Shown one piece after another: positions 8,527-16,697 of a stretch of DNA of 64,000 bases. The notes under the pieces are model-generated. The model was not told the DNA's origin. It searched no databases and saw only the letters and a list, made by a program, of their open reading frames with translations. The position numbers and the translations under genes were made by a program. Position 1 is the first letter of the stretch, and the number at the start of each line of letters is the position of its first letter. Source of the DNA: Pontibacter actiniarum (GTDB lineage: Bacteria > Bacteroidota > Bacteroidia > Cytophagales > Hymenobacteraceae); NCBI RefSeq assembly GCF_003585765.1, contig NZ_CP021235.1, positions 186,001-250,000 of the forward strand, read 5' to 3'.

Positions 8527-9810
8527 ATGAAAGAGGACTTCCTGCACTACATCTGGCAGCATCAGTACTTTAGCAAAGCCGCGCTGGCCACCTCTGAGGG
8601 GGAGCCGCTGCAGGTGCTGCGCGTTGGGTTCTATAACACTGATGCCGGCCCGGATTTCAGGGAAGCCGTACTTCGGGTGGGCAACGTGGAGTGGTCGGGC
8701 AGTGTGGAGGTGCACCTGAGCGCCTCCGACTGGCACCGTCACCAGCACCAGCATGACCCGAAGTACGACCAGGTAGTGTTGCATGTCGTGTGGCAGGCTG
8801 ATGTGCCCGTTACCCGTACAGACGGCTCCCTGGTGCCAGTGCTGGAGCTGCAGCACCGCGTGGACCTCGGGCTGCTGCAAACCTACCAGATGCTGCAGCA
8901 GGCCAGGAGCGTTATTCCCTGCGCTGCCTTTTGGCCGGGCGTACCGGAGATCACCAAAACCGGCATGCTGGCACGGGCACTGGCAGAGCGCCTGGAGGAG
9001 AAAGGGGAGGAGGTACTGCAGGTGTACCGCAGCTACGGTAATGATTGGGAGCAGGCCGTGTACCATACGCTGCTGCGCGGCTTCGGCTTTAAGATAAACC
9101 AGCAGGCGTTTGAGCAGCTGGCAAAAGCACTGCCGTTCCACGTGGTGCGCCGGCACCAGCACAGCCTGCTACAACTGGAGGCCCTGTTGCTGGGGCAGGC
9201 AGGTTTCCTTACGGATGCCGAAGATGCCTATGCGCAGCAGCTACAGCGGGAGTACACTTACCTGCGCCACAAGTATAAACTGGAGCCGCTGCAGCGCCAC
9301 CAATGGAACTTCCTGCGCATGCGCCCCGCCAACTTCCCGACAGTGCGGCTGGCACAGCTGGCCACACTGCTGCATCAGCGGCAGGCGCTGTTCTCGAAGC
9401 TCCTGGAAGCGGACACGGTGAAAGAGTATGCACAACTGCTGCAGGCATCCGCCTCGGAGTACTGGCAAACGCACTATACGTTCGGCAAAGAGGCAAAGCA
9501 TCGGCAGGCTGCTATGGGAAAAGGCAGTGTGCACAGCCTGGTGATTAACGTGGCTGTGCCTGTACTTGCGGCGTATGCCAGCCATAGCGGCGAGCGTACC
9601 TTGCTGGACAAGGCCATTGCCCTGCTGGAGCAGCTAAAGGAGGAGAGCAACAGGTATACGCGGCACTACGAGGAGTTGGGCTGGCGCGCCAGGTCCGCGG
9701 CCGATAACCAGGCGGCGCTCGGGCTGTACAACCGCTACTGCCGCCCGGTTAACTGCATGCGTTGCGCCGTGGGGAACAAAATCATGAAAAAGCATAGCCC
9801 TGCCCTGTGA
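8527..9810 (+). CDS. DUF2851 family protein
   Basis: A 427-residue cytoplasmic protein of a Bacteroidota-wide family of unknown function. The N-terminus (MKEDFLHYIWQHQYFSKAAL) and the block FYNTDAGPDFREAVLRVGNVEWSGSVEVHL (about 37-66) are the family signature. The rest is helical, with a Cys pair near the end (CRPVNCMRCAVG) that may bind metal. Its TGA overlaps the GTG start of the next gene (GTGA at 9807-9810), so the two are translationally coupled. Confidence 0.85.
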   Translation: MKEDFLHYIWQHQYFSKAALATSEGEPLQVLRVGFYNTDAGPDFREAVLRVGNVEWSGSVEVHLSASDWHRHQHQHDPKYDQVVLHVVWQADVPVTRTDGSLVPVLELQHRVDLGLLQTYQMLQQARSVIPCAAFWPGVPEITKTGMLARALAERLEEKGEEVLQVYRSYGNDWEQAVYHTLLRGFGFKINQQAFEQLAKALPFHVVRRHQHSLLQLEALLLGQAGFLTDAEDAYAQQLQREYTYLRHKYKLEPLQRHQWNFLRMRPANFPTVRLAQLATLLHQRQALFSKLLEADTVKEYAQLLQASASEYWQTHYTFGKEAKHRQAAMGKGSVHSLVINVAVPVLAAYASHSGERTLLDKAIALLEQLKEESNRYTRHYEELGWRARSAADNQAALGLYNRYCRPVNCMRCAVGNKIMKKHSPAL

Positions 9811-11114
9811 GTACACTGCTCGTTTACCTGTTTAACATACTCCTGCTGGCAGGTTTCGTGTGGTGGCTGTTTCGGCAGAAGTGGGCACAGGCGCTGAGGC
9901 CGTATCTGTATCCTGCCCTGGGGGTAAAGCTGCTCATGGCCCTTGGCTTTGCCGCCCTGCGCTACAGCTACTACCAAACTGGCGATACCCACGTTTTCCA
10001 TAACGCCGGGCTAACGCTGCTGGAGTATGCGCGCCACAACCCGGAGGGGTACCTGAGACTGCTGCTGTTTAACCAGTTCGGGAGTGAGGGGCTCGAAAAC
10101 TCGCTTCCCTTTACAGAGCATGCCTACTTTTCCAACTCCTTCTTTTTTATAAAGGTGGTAAGCTTGCTTAACCTTGCCACGGGCGGCGCATACTACCTGA
10201 ACAACCTGTACCTGTCGCTCTTCAGCTTTTGGGGCAGCGCCTATTTAGCGGCAAAGCTGGGGGAGGTGTTGCCGAAGCATAGGCTGGCGGCGGTGATTGC
10301 GTTTCTGTTTTTCCCCTCCGTGCTGTTCTGGAGCTCGGGCGTTATGAAAGACCCCGTGATGTACGGCAGCATGTGCTGGTTAACGGGTGCGGCGCTGGCG
10401 CTGGCGCATGGGCAGAAGCCTGGCTTAGGGCAGGTGCTGTTGCTGCCGCTGCAGCTCTACCTCTTCATCAGGATAAAAGTGTTTTATGCGGCGCTGCTGC
10501 TGCCATTGCTGCTGGCTTACGTGCTGGTGCAGCGGCTGAAGGCACACGTGCATGTGCTGCGTTCGCTCAAGGCGCAGTTGCTGCTGCTGCTCGCACTGGC
10601 CGGGGGGGCGGTGCTGCTTCTCGTGCTGCAAAAAGAGACCTTTAACCCCGATTTTATACTTTGGAACATCGAAAACAGCTACAGCAGTTTGTTTCGGCGC
10701 TCTCCGGACAGGCCCCACATTGATTTGGGCGTGCTCAGGCCAACCATGCCAAGTATGGCGGCGAACTACCCGGAGGCTGCACTAAGTGCCGTTTACCGGC
10801 CGTTTTTAGGTGAGTCCTGGGAGCCGCTGTATGTGCTGAGCAGCCTGGAGAATCTGCTGTTGCTGGTCCTGTCGGGCGTGGCCCTTGCCGCTGTGCTCCG
10901 CAGAGGGGCAGGTGGGAAAGTGCGCCTGCTGCATGTAATTATGCTGGTGTTTGTGCTGCTGATGGCCGGCGTTACAGGGCTTTCCACGCCAAACTTCGGC
11001 ACCCTGAGCCGTTACCGCATTGTGTTTCTGCCGTTCCTGGTACACCTGCTGCTGCAAAACGCCTACGCCCAACGTCTTTTGCAGCGCCTGCGCCCACGGC
11101 GGACCCGCTTTTAA
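9807..11114 (+). CDS. Polytopic membrane protein, glycosyltransferase/polymerase-like
   Basis: A 435-residue protein starting at GTG 9807. About ten hydrophobic segments are visible. Between the first segments lies 'YYQTGDTHVFHNAG', and an external loop carries an acidic/aromatic 'ENSLPFTEHAYFSNSFFF'; this arrangement of a D-containing first loop recalls membrane GT-C or oligosaccharide polymerase proteins, but I cannot assign the family. Coupling by 4-base overlap to the DUF2851 gene suggests they work together. The C-terminus is basic (RLRPRRTRF), consistent with a cytoplasmic end. Confidence 0.6.
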   Translation: MSTLLVYLFNILLLAGFVWWLFRQKWAQALRPYLYPALGVKLLMALGFAALRYSYYQTGDTHVFHNAGLTLLEYARHNPEGYLRLLLFNQFGSEGLENSLPFTEHAYFSNSFFFIKVVSLLNLATGGAYYLNNLYLSLFSFWGSAYLAAKLGEVLPKHRLAAVIAFLFFPSVLFWSSGVMKDPVMYGSMCWLTGAALALAHGQKPGLGQVLLLPLQLYLFIRIKVFYAALLLPLLLAYVLVQRLKAHVHVLRSLKAQLLLLLALAGGAVLLLVLQKETFNPDFILWNIENSYSSLFRRSPDRPHIDLGVLRPTMPSMAANYPEAALSAVYRPFLGESWEPLYVLSSLENLLLLVLSGVALAAVLRRGAGGKVRLLHVIMLVFVLLMAGVTGLSTPNFGTLSRYRIVFLPFLVHLLLQNAYAQRLLQRLRPRRTRF

Positions 11115-11131
11115 TCTCCCGCACTTCTTTG

Positions 11132-11139
11132 TAACTTTG
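11132..11139 (+). promoter_or_regulatory. -7 promoter box before the NeuD-like gene
   Basis: TAACTTTG fits TAnnTTTG and lies 21 bases before the ATG at 11161. Confidence 0.45.
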
Positions 11140-11160
11140 CGCCTTATTTAAGATTGATTT

Positions 11161-11796
11161 ATGCAAAATCCGGTAATCATACTAGGTGCCCAAAAGCTGG
11201 GAACTACGGCATTAGATATATTCAACAGCAACAACGTAATCGTTTACTGCTTCCTGGACGACAGCCAGAAACTGCAGCAGGAAGAGGTGAACAACGTGGC
11301 GGTGATGAGTAACACCGAAGACAACGAGTTTCTGAAGCTGGTAGGCAAGACCTGCGACGTTTTTGTGGCGGTGGAAGACTCGGCTGCCCGCAAAGGGCTG
11401 ATCAAGATGCTGAAAGACGAGCACAAGGTAGTGCCGGTAAATGCCATTCACCGTTTCAGTGCCGTGTCAGAGAACGCCTGGCTGGGCCACGGAAACCTGG
11501 TGGGAGCAGGCGCTATTATCAGCAACAATGCCAAGGTAGGCGATAACAACATCATCCATGCCAGGGCCATGGTCGACACCAAAGCGGAGGTCGGCAACTA
11601 CGTGGAAATTGGTGCAGGAGCCATCATCAACGCAGAGGTTACTGTAGAGGACGGCGCTTTTATCGGAAGCGGCGCAGTAGTGGTGTCCGGGGTGAAAATC
11701 GGGAAGAACGCCCGCATAGGCGCTGGCTCTGTGGTGGTGGCCGATGTGCCCGCCAAAGCCACCGTGTTCGGCAACCCGGCTGCCCCAATAAAATAA
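11161..11796 (+). CDS. NeuD/PglD-type left-handed beta-helix acyltransferase
   Basis: A 211-residue protein. Residues 1-90 form a small Rossmann-like domain starting NPVIILGAQKLGTTALDIF, as in NeuD and PglD. From about 105 on there are hexapeptide repeats ([LIV]-G-x4): WLGHGNLVGAGAIISNNAKVGDNNIIHARAMVDTKAEVG, then AFIGSGAVVVSGVKIGKNARIGAGSVV, ending in the usual VFGNPAAPIK. Family members transfer acetyl or similar groups from CoA to nucleotide sugars or sialic acids; the substrate here is unknown. It is alone, not in the exopolysaccharide cluster. Confidence 0.8.
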   Translation: MQNPVIILGAQKLGTTALDIFNSNNVIVYCFLDDSQKLQQEEVNNVAVMSNTEDNEFLKLVGKTCDVFVAVEDSAARKGLIKMLKDEHKVVPVNAIHRFSAVSENAWLGHGNLVGAGAIISNNAKVGDNNIIHARAMVDTKAEVGNYVEIGAGAIINAEVTVEDGAFIGSGAVVVSGVKIGKNARIGAGSVVVADVPAKATVFGNPAAPIK

Positions 11797-11921
11797 ACTT
11801 TTGTACTTGCCGCCGCTGTTACAGAACTGACAAAAGTCATTTTACAGCTTGCCGGCAGCAGCTAATTTTGAATGCGCGATTGGGTGGATGGGCGAACCGG
11901 AGAAGAATAGCTCTTGTTCAC

Positions 11922-11939
11922 CCTCTAAATCCTGATTCA
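11922..11939. repeat. Interspersed 18-base repeat, copy 1
   Basis: CCTCTAAATCCTGATTCA is repeated exactly at 16612-16629. Each copy ends about 70 bases before a + strand start codon (trhO here, valS there). Confidence 0.6.
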
Positions 11940-12008
11940 AAAGAAGGGCAACGATCATTAAATAACGACAGAATAAATACTCAAACACTAAGTTGAAGCT
12001 TAGCAGTT

Positions 12009-12977
12009 ATGAACAAAACACACAGCATACTCCTGTACTATTGCTACGCGCCGATCGAGGATCCGGAGGCGTTTCGTGAGCAACACCACCTCCTTTGCCT
12101 GGAGCTGAACCTGCTCGGCCGTATCATCGTGTCGAAAGAGGGCCTGAACGGCACCATTTCCGGTCTGATAGAAGACTGTGAAAAGTACATGGCCGCCATG
12201 CACGCGGACCCGCGTTTCGCTAAGACCGACTTCAAGGTTGACTATTCGGACAAGCACGCTTTTACAAAGCTGCACGTGCGCACCAAAGCCGAGATCGTGC
12301 ACTCCGGTCTGCTGCACATCGACCCTAACACGCGTACGGGCAAGCACCTTGCTCCGAAAGAGTTTAAGGAGATGAAAGACCGCGACGACGTGGTGGTACT
12401 GGACGTGCGCTCGGACTACGAGCACAGTGTGGGCCGCTTTAAGAACGCTGTTACGCTGGATATTGAGAACTTCCGTGAGTTTCCGGAGAAGGTAAACGAG
12501 CTGAAGGAAAAGTATAAGGACAAGAAAATCCTGACCTACTGCACGGGCGGCATCAAGTGTGAAAAAGCGAGTGCGTTTCTGCTGGAGCAGGGGTTTGAGG
12601 ATGTGTACCAGCTGCACGGCGGTATCATCAAGTACGGCATGGAAGCCGGTGGCGAGGATTTCGAAGGCAAGTGCTATGTGTTCGACAACCGCGTGGCCGT
12701 GGACGTGAACACCGTGAACCCAACGGTTATCTCCAGGTGCCACGTGTGCGACACCGTGAGCGACCGCATGGTGAACTGCGCCAACCCGGTGTGCAACCTG
12801 CACGTGCCCATCTGCGAAGCCTGTGGCTGGGAGCTGGACGGAGCCTGCTCAACGGAGTGTAAAGAGCACCCGGAAAAGCGCCCTTACGACGGTACCGGCT
12901 ATTACCAGAAAGAACTAAACGGCTACAATCCTTTAAAAGGCTTCAACCGCAAAAAGAAAACTGACGTACAAGTATAA
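12009..12977 (+). CDS. trhO: tRNA uridine(34) hydroxylase TrhO (YceA), rhodanese domain
   Basis: This family catalyses oxygen-dependent 5-hydroxylation of wobble uridine in tRNA. The 322-residue protein has an acylphosphatase-like N-terminal domain (to about 95) with FREQHHLLCLELNLLGRIIVSKEGLNGTISG. The rhodanese domain (about 120-220) has DVRSDYEHSVGRFKNA and the active loop CTGGIKCEKA with Cys178. A C-terminal cysteine cluster (CHVC, CANPVC, CEACG, CSTEC; about 240-285) may bind zinc. The last four codons overlap an AAGTATAA octamer that includes the stop codon. A terminator follows. Confidence 0.92.
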   Translation: MNKTHSILLYYCYAPIEDPEAFREQHHLLCLELNLLGRIIVSKEGLNGTISGLIEDCEKYMAAMHADPRFAKTDFKVDYSDKHAFTKLHVRTKAEIVHSGLLHIDPNTRTGKHLAPKEFKEMKDRDDVVVLDVRSDYEHSVGRFKNAVTLDIENFREFPEKVNELKEKYKDKKILTYCTGGIKCEKASAFLLEQGFEDVYQLHGGIIKYGMEAGGEDFEGKCYVFDNRVAVDVNTVNPTVISRCHVCDTVSDRMVNCANPVCNLHVPICEACGWELDGACSTECKEHPEKRPYDGTGYYQKELNGYNPLKGFNRKKKTDVQV

Positions 12978-12996
12978 GTATTCTCTAAAGCTCAGG

Positions 12997-13033
12997 AAAG
13001 CGTGCGCCTAATCAGCCACGCTTTTCGTTTTTT
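12997..13033 (+). terminator. Intrinsic terminator after trhO
   Basis: AAAGCGTG pairs with CACGCTTT around a 12-base loop, then TCGTTTTTT. Confidence 0.75.
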
Positions 13034-13187
13034 ATAGTCCTGGATAGTAGACAGCCGCACGCAGGTTGATGAGTAACCAGCGCTCCTGGTGCCGCAGGGC
13101 CTCTCCCGCAAGGGCAGTGGAGCGCCTGACCTGTTTTAATGCTGCTGTCTAACGTCTTGTGGCTAGTGTCTAACATCTTCAAGAACT

Positions 13188-14045
13188 ATGGCTACTATAC
13201 CAGAATCAGAGCTAATTATTAACCCCAACGGCACGGTTTACCACCTCAACCTGCTGCCAGAGCACATCTCAGACACCATCATCACGGTAGGCGACCCGGA
13301 GCGGGTAGCGAAGGTGAGCCAGTATTTTGATGAGATAGAGGTGCAGGTGGTGAAGCGGGAGTTTGTGACCCACACGGGCTACTATAAAGGCAAGCGGCTA
13401 ACGGTTATCTCCACAGGCATGGGCACGGATAACATCGACATCCTGATGAACGAACTGGATGCGCTGGTGAACATCGACTTCCGGAGCCGTGCAGTGAACG
13501 AGGAAAAAATTAAGCTGAACATTGTGCGCATCGGCACCTCCGGCTCGCTGCAGGAGGATGTGCCGCTGGGAAGCCACCTGGCGTCGCACACCAGCGTTGG
13601 CCTGGACACGCTGATGGAGTTCTACCCGCTGGAGCAATCCAGCGAAGAGCAAAGTATAACGGGCAAGCTGCAGCAGGAACTGGGGCTTGGCTTCAGGCCG
13701 TACTGCGTGGGCGGTTCGCAGCACCTCCTGCAGAAGATAGCCTTCGACATGGTGCCGGGTAACACGCTTACCTGCCCCGGCTTTTACGCACCGCAGGGCC
13801 GTGTGCTGCGCGGCGGCCTGCGCAACGCGAACTTGCTGCAGACCTACAACAGCTTCCGGCATGACGGTTACAGGCTTACGAACTTCGAAATGGAGACGGC
13901 AGGCTACTACAGTATGGGGCGCATTCTGGGCCACGAAATGCTGTCGCTAAACGCTATTGTAGCGAATCGCATGACGCACAGGTTCGCCGAGAACGCCGAG
14001 GAGGTCATAGACAGCCTCATCAGAAAAGTGCTGGACCGCATTTGA
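13188..14045 (+). CDS. Nucleoside phosphorylase (uridine phosphorylase-like)
   Basis: A 285-residue PNP/UDP superfamily enzyme that would split a nucleoside with phosphate in base salvage. Evidence: the phosphate-binding 'ITVGDPERV' near residues 30-38, 'VISTGMGTDNIDILMNEL' near 74-91 and 'RIGTSGSLQEDVPLGS' near 114-129. The ribose/base segment is 'NFEMETAGYYSMGRILGH' near 228-245, where ExET/GFExExA motifs contact ribose. It fits the Bacteroidota uridine-phosphorylase-like branch; the base preference is not settled by sequence. It is flanked by terminators and so is monocistronic. Confidence 0.85.
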   Translation: MATIPESELIINPNGTVYHLNLLPEHISDTIITVGDPERVAKVSQYFDEIEVQVVKREFVTHTGYYKGKRLTVISTGMGTDNIDILMNELDALVNIDFRSRAVNEEKIKLNIVRIGTSGSLQEDVPLGSHLASHTSVGLDTLMEFYPLEQSSEEQSITGKLQQELGLGFRPYCVGGSQHLLQKIAFDMVPGNTLTCPGFYAPQGRVLRGGLRNANLLQTYNSFRHDGYRLTNFEMETAGYYSMGRILGHEMLSLNAIVANRMTHRFAENAEEVIDSLIRKVLDRI

Positions 14046-14060
14046 GTTAAAGCACGGGTA

Positions 14061-14109
14061 AAACAAAAACAGCTTGCCGGGTTTATACTTGGGCAAGCTG
14101 TTTTTGTTT
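14061..14109 (+). terminator. Terminator with octamer TTATACTT in its loop
   Basis: An 18-bp perfect stem pairs 14061-14078 (ending CAGCTTGCC) with 14092-14109 (GGCAAGCTG then T-rich). The 13-base loop contains TTATACTT (14083-14090), the octamer repeated through the window. Confidence 0.9.
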
Positions 14110-14148
14110 ACGGCTTAGGTGAGGCACTCTGCTGTATGCTTGCATGGC

Positions 14149-14448
14149 TTAGCAGTAGTTGATCTTTAGGATAGAGCGCAGCGGCAGGAACATCCCCGAC
14201 CGCAGGAGCACAAAGTCCTTGTCCAGGCCCCAGAGGGCGGCCTCTACACATTTAAGCTCGCCGGATGCGGTTCTAAACGTGATCATGGACTTGTTCTGGT
14301 AGGTGTTGCTGAGGATAGTGGCGCGGTTGGCGTCGTAGTAGCGGCGGCTTCTGGCCGTGGCGTCCTGCAGTACGTCTTTCTTGCCGAAGCGAAGTGCCGG
14401 GATGCGTTCTTTCTGGATGAGCTGGGTTTTGTCTGTCTGTTTCTGCAT
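14149..14448 (-). CDS. Tandem paralogue 2, 99 residues, unknown function
   Basis: The frame is open upstream to 14589, but ATG at 14448 is chosen because it gives a protein of 99 residues, the same length as its upstream paralogue, and homology begins there. Shared features: 'IPALRFGKKDVL', 'RSRRYYDANRATILSNTYQNK', 'ITFRTASGELKCVEAALWGLDKDFVLLRSG' and a final 'SILKI'. The mixed beta pattern with W and L-R-S-G suggests a small Sm/PilZ-like barrel; this is a guess. No signal peptide. I do not recognise the family. Confidence 0.7.
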   Translation of the reverse strand: MQKQTDKTQLIQKERIPALRFGKKDVLQDATARSRRYYDANRATILSNTYQNKSMITFRTASGELKCVEAALWGLDKDFVLLRSGMFLPLRSILKINYC

Positions 14449-14527
14449 GTTTTTTTCTATTTGGTTCAAACTATATAGTGCAGATACCGTGCCAAACCAT
14501 GTTGTAACATTTAAATAGGGACGGCAT

Positions 14528-14554
14528 AAAAAAAGCAAGCACAGAAGCGCTTGC
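14528..14554 (-). terminator. Terminator between the tandem paralogues
   Basis: GCAAGC (14535-14540) pairs with GCTTGC (14549-14554). On the - strand the stem is followed by seven T, so the upstream paralogue gene ends here. Confidence 0.75.
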
Positions 14555-14575
14555 GGCTGTAGGGGAGGAGCTCCT

Positions 14576-14875
14576 TTAAAAGAACTCAATCCCGAGGATA
14601 GAGTTTACCGGAATGGCGCAGCCCGCCTTCAAGGTCATAAACTTGTCGTCCACGGCCCACACGGTGGTGTCTACGCGTCTCTGGTCGCCTTCAGCGGTCT
14701 GGAAGGTGATCTCGACCTTGCCCTGGTACACATTGCCAAGGGAGGTGGCGCGGTTTAGGTCCCACATACGTCTTTTGCGGGCCTCCGGGTCGGTGAGTAC
14801 ATCTTCGTGGCCAAAGTGGAAAGCAGGGATCTGCTCCTTGGCCACCATCGGGATGGTGTTTAGATAGGTTTGCAT
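14576..14875 (-). CDS. Tandem paralogue 1, 99 residues, unknown function
   Basis: The protein starts MQTYLNTIPMVAKEQIPAFHF and keeps the same order of motifs as the neighbour at 14149-14448: IPAFHFGHEDVL, ARKRRMWDLNRATSLGNVYQGK, ITFQTAEGDQRRVDTTVWAVDDKFMTLKAG, SILGI. About half of residues are similar by eye. The conserved 'W-D/LDxxF...L(K/R)xG' near the end suggests a ligand- or RNA-binding barrel, unproven. Each gene has its own terminator or end, so the two may be regulated separately. Confidence 0.72.
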   Translation of the reverse strand: MQTYLNTIPMVAKEQIPAFHFGHEDVLTDPEARKRRMWDLNRATSLGNVYQGKVEITFQTAEGDQRRVDTTVWAVDDKFMTLKAGCAIPVNSILGIEFF

Positions 14876-14964
14876 CTGCGGTTTGCTAAAAGGTTCAAAG
14901 ATTAAGAATCAATATAGGAAACCCGCAACAGTAATGCAATGTTTTAACGCTGATTTTTACGGAA

Positions 14965-15975
14965 CTACAGGCGCTGTAAAAAGGCCAGTGTATCGACCCC
15001 GTCAGCGTAATCCCACACCATTGGCTTTTGCGCTTCGCCAAACGGAACGCTGTTTTCAAGCCAGCCGTGGGCAGAAACCACCACCTGTGTTTTGTCCTTC
15101 ACCTCTGCCAGTTTGTGGCGCAGGTCGGCCAGCGAGGAAAACGTGTCGAAGAAAAGCACCGAGATAGGGGAAACCAGCCCCTGGCTTTGCTGCACCAGCA
15201 TAAAGCCGTTATCGAAGTGCGGCACGCGGTTTACCAGCAGGATGGATTTGTTGTAGTCGTAGTTGTTCTGGTACTTGTGGTGGTCCAGGATGTTGCTGCG
15301 GTGCTCGTTCGCCTCAAAGAACCTGTCGAACTTGTAGCCTTCGGGCACAAACACTTTCGATACGTTGCGGCAGCCCAGGCCGTAGTAGCGGAACACGTCC
15401 TCTCCCAGGGCGCGCAGATCGTCCGGCTCCTCGTGGCCGGTGAGCACGCCTATGCTGGTGCGGTTCTTCCGGATAATGTGCGGGCGCTTGGCAAAGTAGT
15501 ACTCAAAGTAGCGCGCGGTGTTATCCGAGCCGGTGGCGATAATCGCGTCGGCCCCTTTCAGCAAGGGCACAAACTCGATGCGGTTGGCGAAGGCTGGCTC
15601 TATGCTGATCAGCATGTCGGACAGGCGCCGGATGAGCACCTCGTCATCGGAGCTCAGCTTGGCCAGCAGGTAGTGCCCGCTGATCAGCACCGACAGGAAA
15701 TCATGGAAACCCACCATCGGGATGTTGCCCGCCATCACCACGCCAACCTTTTTAGGTGTAACCTGTTTGAGGTGGTACGGGTAAAGCCACTCACGGAGGT
15801 ACTGCTCATCGAGCATGGTGATAATGCCACTGAGAGCGCAGGACACGTTTTCCTCTGTAAACCAGGTGTTGCGCGATGCCGCTGCAAAGGCCCATGCCTG
15901 CTTGTCTTCGTGTGTAAGGCTGCGCAGTTGCTTCCCCAACGCTACAAAGGCTTCGATCCTGTTCTCAAGTGTCAT
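14965..15975 (-). CDS. Acyl-CoA reductase, LuxC-like
   Basis: A 336-residue protein of the LuxC/acyl-CoA reductase family, in the aldehyde dehydrogenase superfamily, which reduces acyl thioesters to aldehydes with NAD(P)H. Signature blocks: 'VGVVMAGNIPMVGFHDFLSVLISGH' (about 75-100), 'SSDDEVLIRRL', 'ADAIIATGSDNTARYFEYYF' (about 140-160), and 'YYGLGCRNVSKVFVPEGY' near 195-212, whose Cys is the expected acyl-enzyme nucleophile. It diverges from a ferredoxin gene over 115 bases. No luciferase genes are present. In Bacteroidota the gene usually stands near this ferredoxin, and its physiological aldehyde product is unknown. Confidence 0.87.
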   Translation of the reverse strand: MTLENRIEAFVALGKQLRSLTHEDKQAWAFAAASRNTWFTEENVSCALSGIITMLDEQYLREWLYPYHLKQVTPKKVGVVMAGNIPMVGFHDFLSVLISGHYLLAKLSSDDEVLIRRLSDMLISIEPAFANRIEFVPLLKGADAIIATGSDNTARYFEYYFAKRPHIIRKNRTSIGVLTGHEEPDDLRALGEDVFRYYGLGCRNVSKVFVPEGYKFDRFFEANEHRSNILDHHKYQNNYDYNKSILLVNRVPHFDNGFMLVQQSQGLVSPISVLFFDTFSSLADLRHKLAEVKDKTQVVVSAHGWLENSVPFGEAQKPMVWDYADGVDTLAFLQRL

Positions 15976-15995
15976 GGCAATATGGTGAGTTTAAA

Positions 15996-16003
15996 CAAAT
16001 TTA
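15996..16003 (-). promoter_or_regulatory. -7 box of the LuxC-like gene
   Basis: On the - strand the bases read TAAATTTG, fitting TAnnTTTG, about 20 bases before the ATG. No clear -33 TTTG is seen. Confidence 0.4.
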
Positions 16004-16441
<438 letters not shown>

Positions 16442-16458
16442 GTATAAAAAGCTTCAGG

Positions 16459-16494
16459 AAAAGCGCCTGCTCCGAGAGGAACAGGCGCTTTTTT
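16459..16494 (+). terminator. Intrinsic terminator after the ferredoxin gene
   Basis: AAAAGCGCCTG pairs with CAGGCGCTTTT around a 12-base loop and is followed by more T. Confidence 0.88.
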
Positions 16495-16611
16495 GTTGCC
16501 TAGATCAGGACTTTCAGGATGGAGGAGACGGACAGGATTGTAAATGCCGTAAGTTAAATAAACCCCCTCTGGCAAGTGGTGCAGAAAACGCATCCTGTAC
16601 ATTCTCAAAAT

Positions 16612-16629
16612 CCTCTAAATCCTGATTCA
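16612..16629. repeat. Interspersed 18-base repeat, copy 2
   Basis: Identical to 11922-11939. A related inverted phrase, GATCAGGACTTTCAGGAT, lies at about 16503-16520, so the pair could form a long imperfect hairpin upstream of valS. Confidence 0.6.
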
Positions 16630-16653
16630 GACAATTAGTATCAGGAAAATTGT

Positions 16654-16661
16654 TAATTTTG
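16654..16661 (+). promoter_or_regulatory. -7 promoter box of valS
   Basis: TAATTTTG fits TAnnTTTG, 36 bases before the ATG at 16698. Confidence 0.5.
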
Positions 16662-16697
16662 CTCCTTAGCCCAAAAGCAGAAAATAACCGCAATACG

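Noticed and set aside
16612..16629. T-box or other riboswitch before valS
   Set aside because: The leader is too short and lacks the specifier and T-box consensus; only the 18-base repeat is seen.
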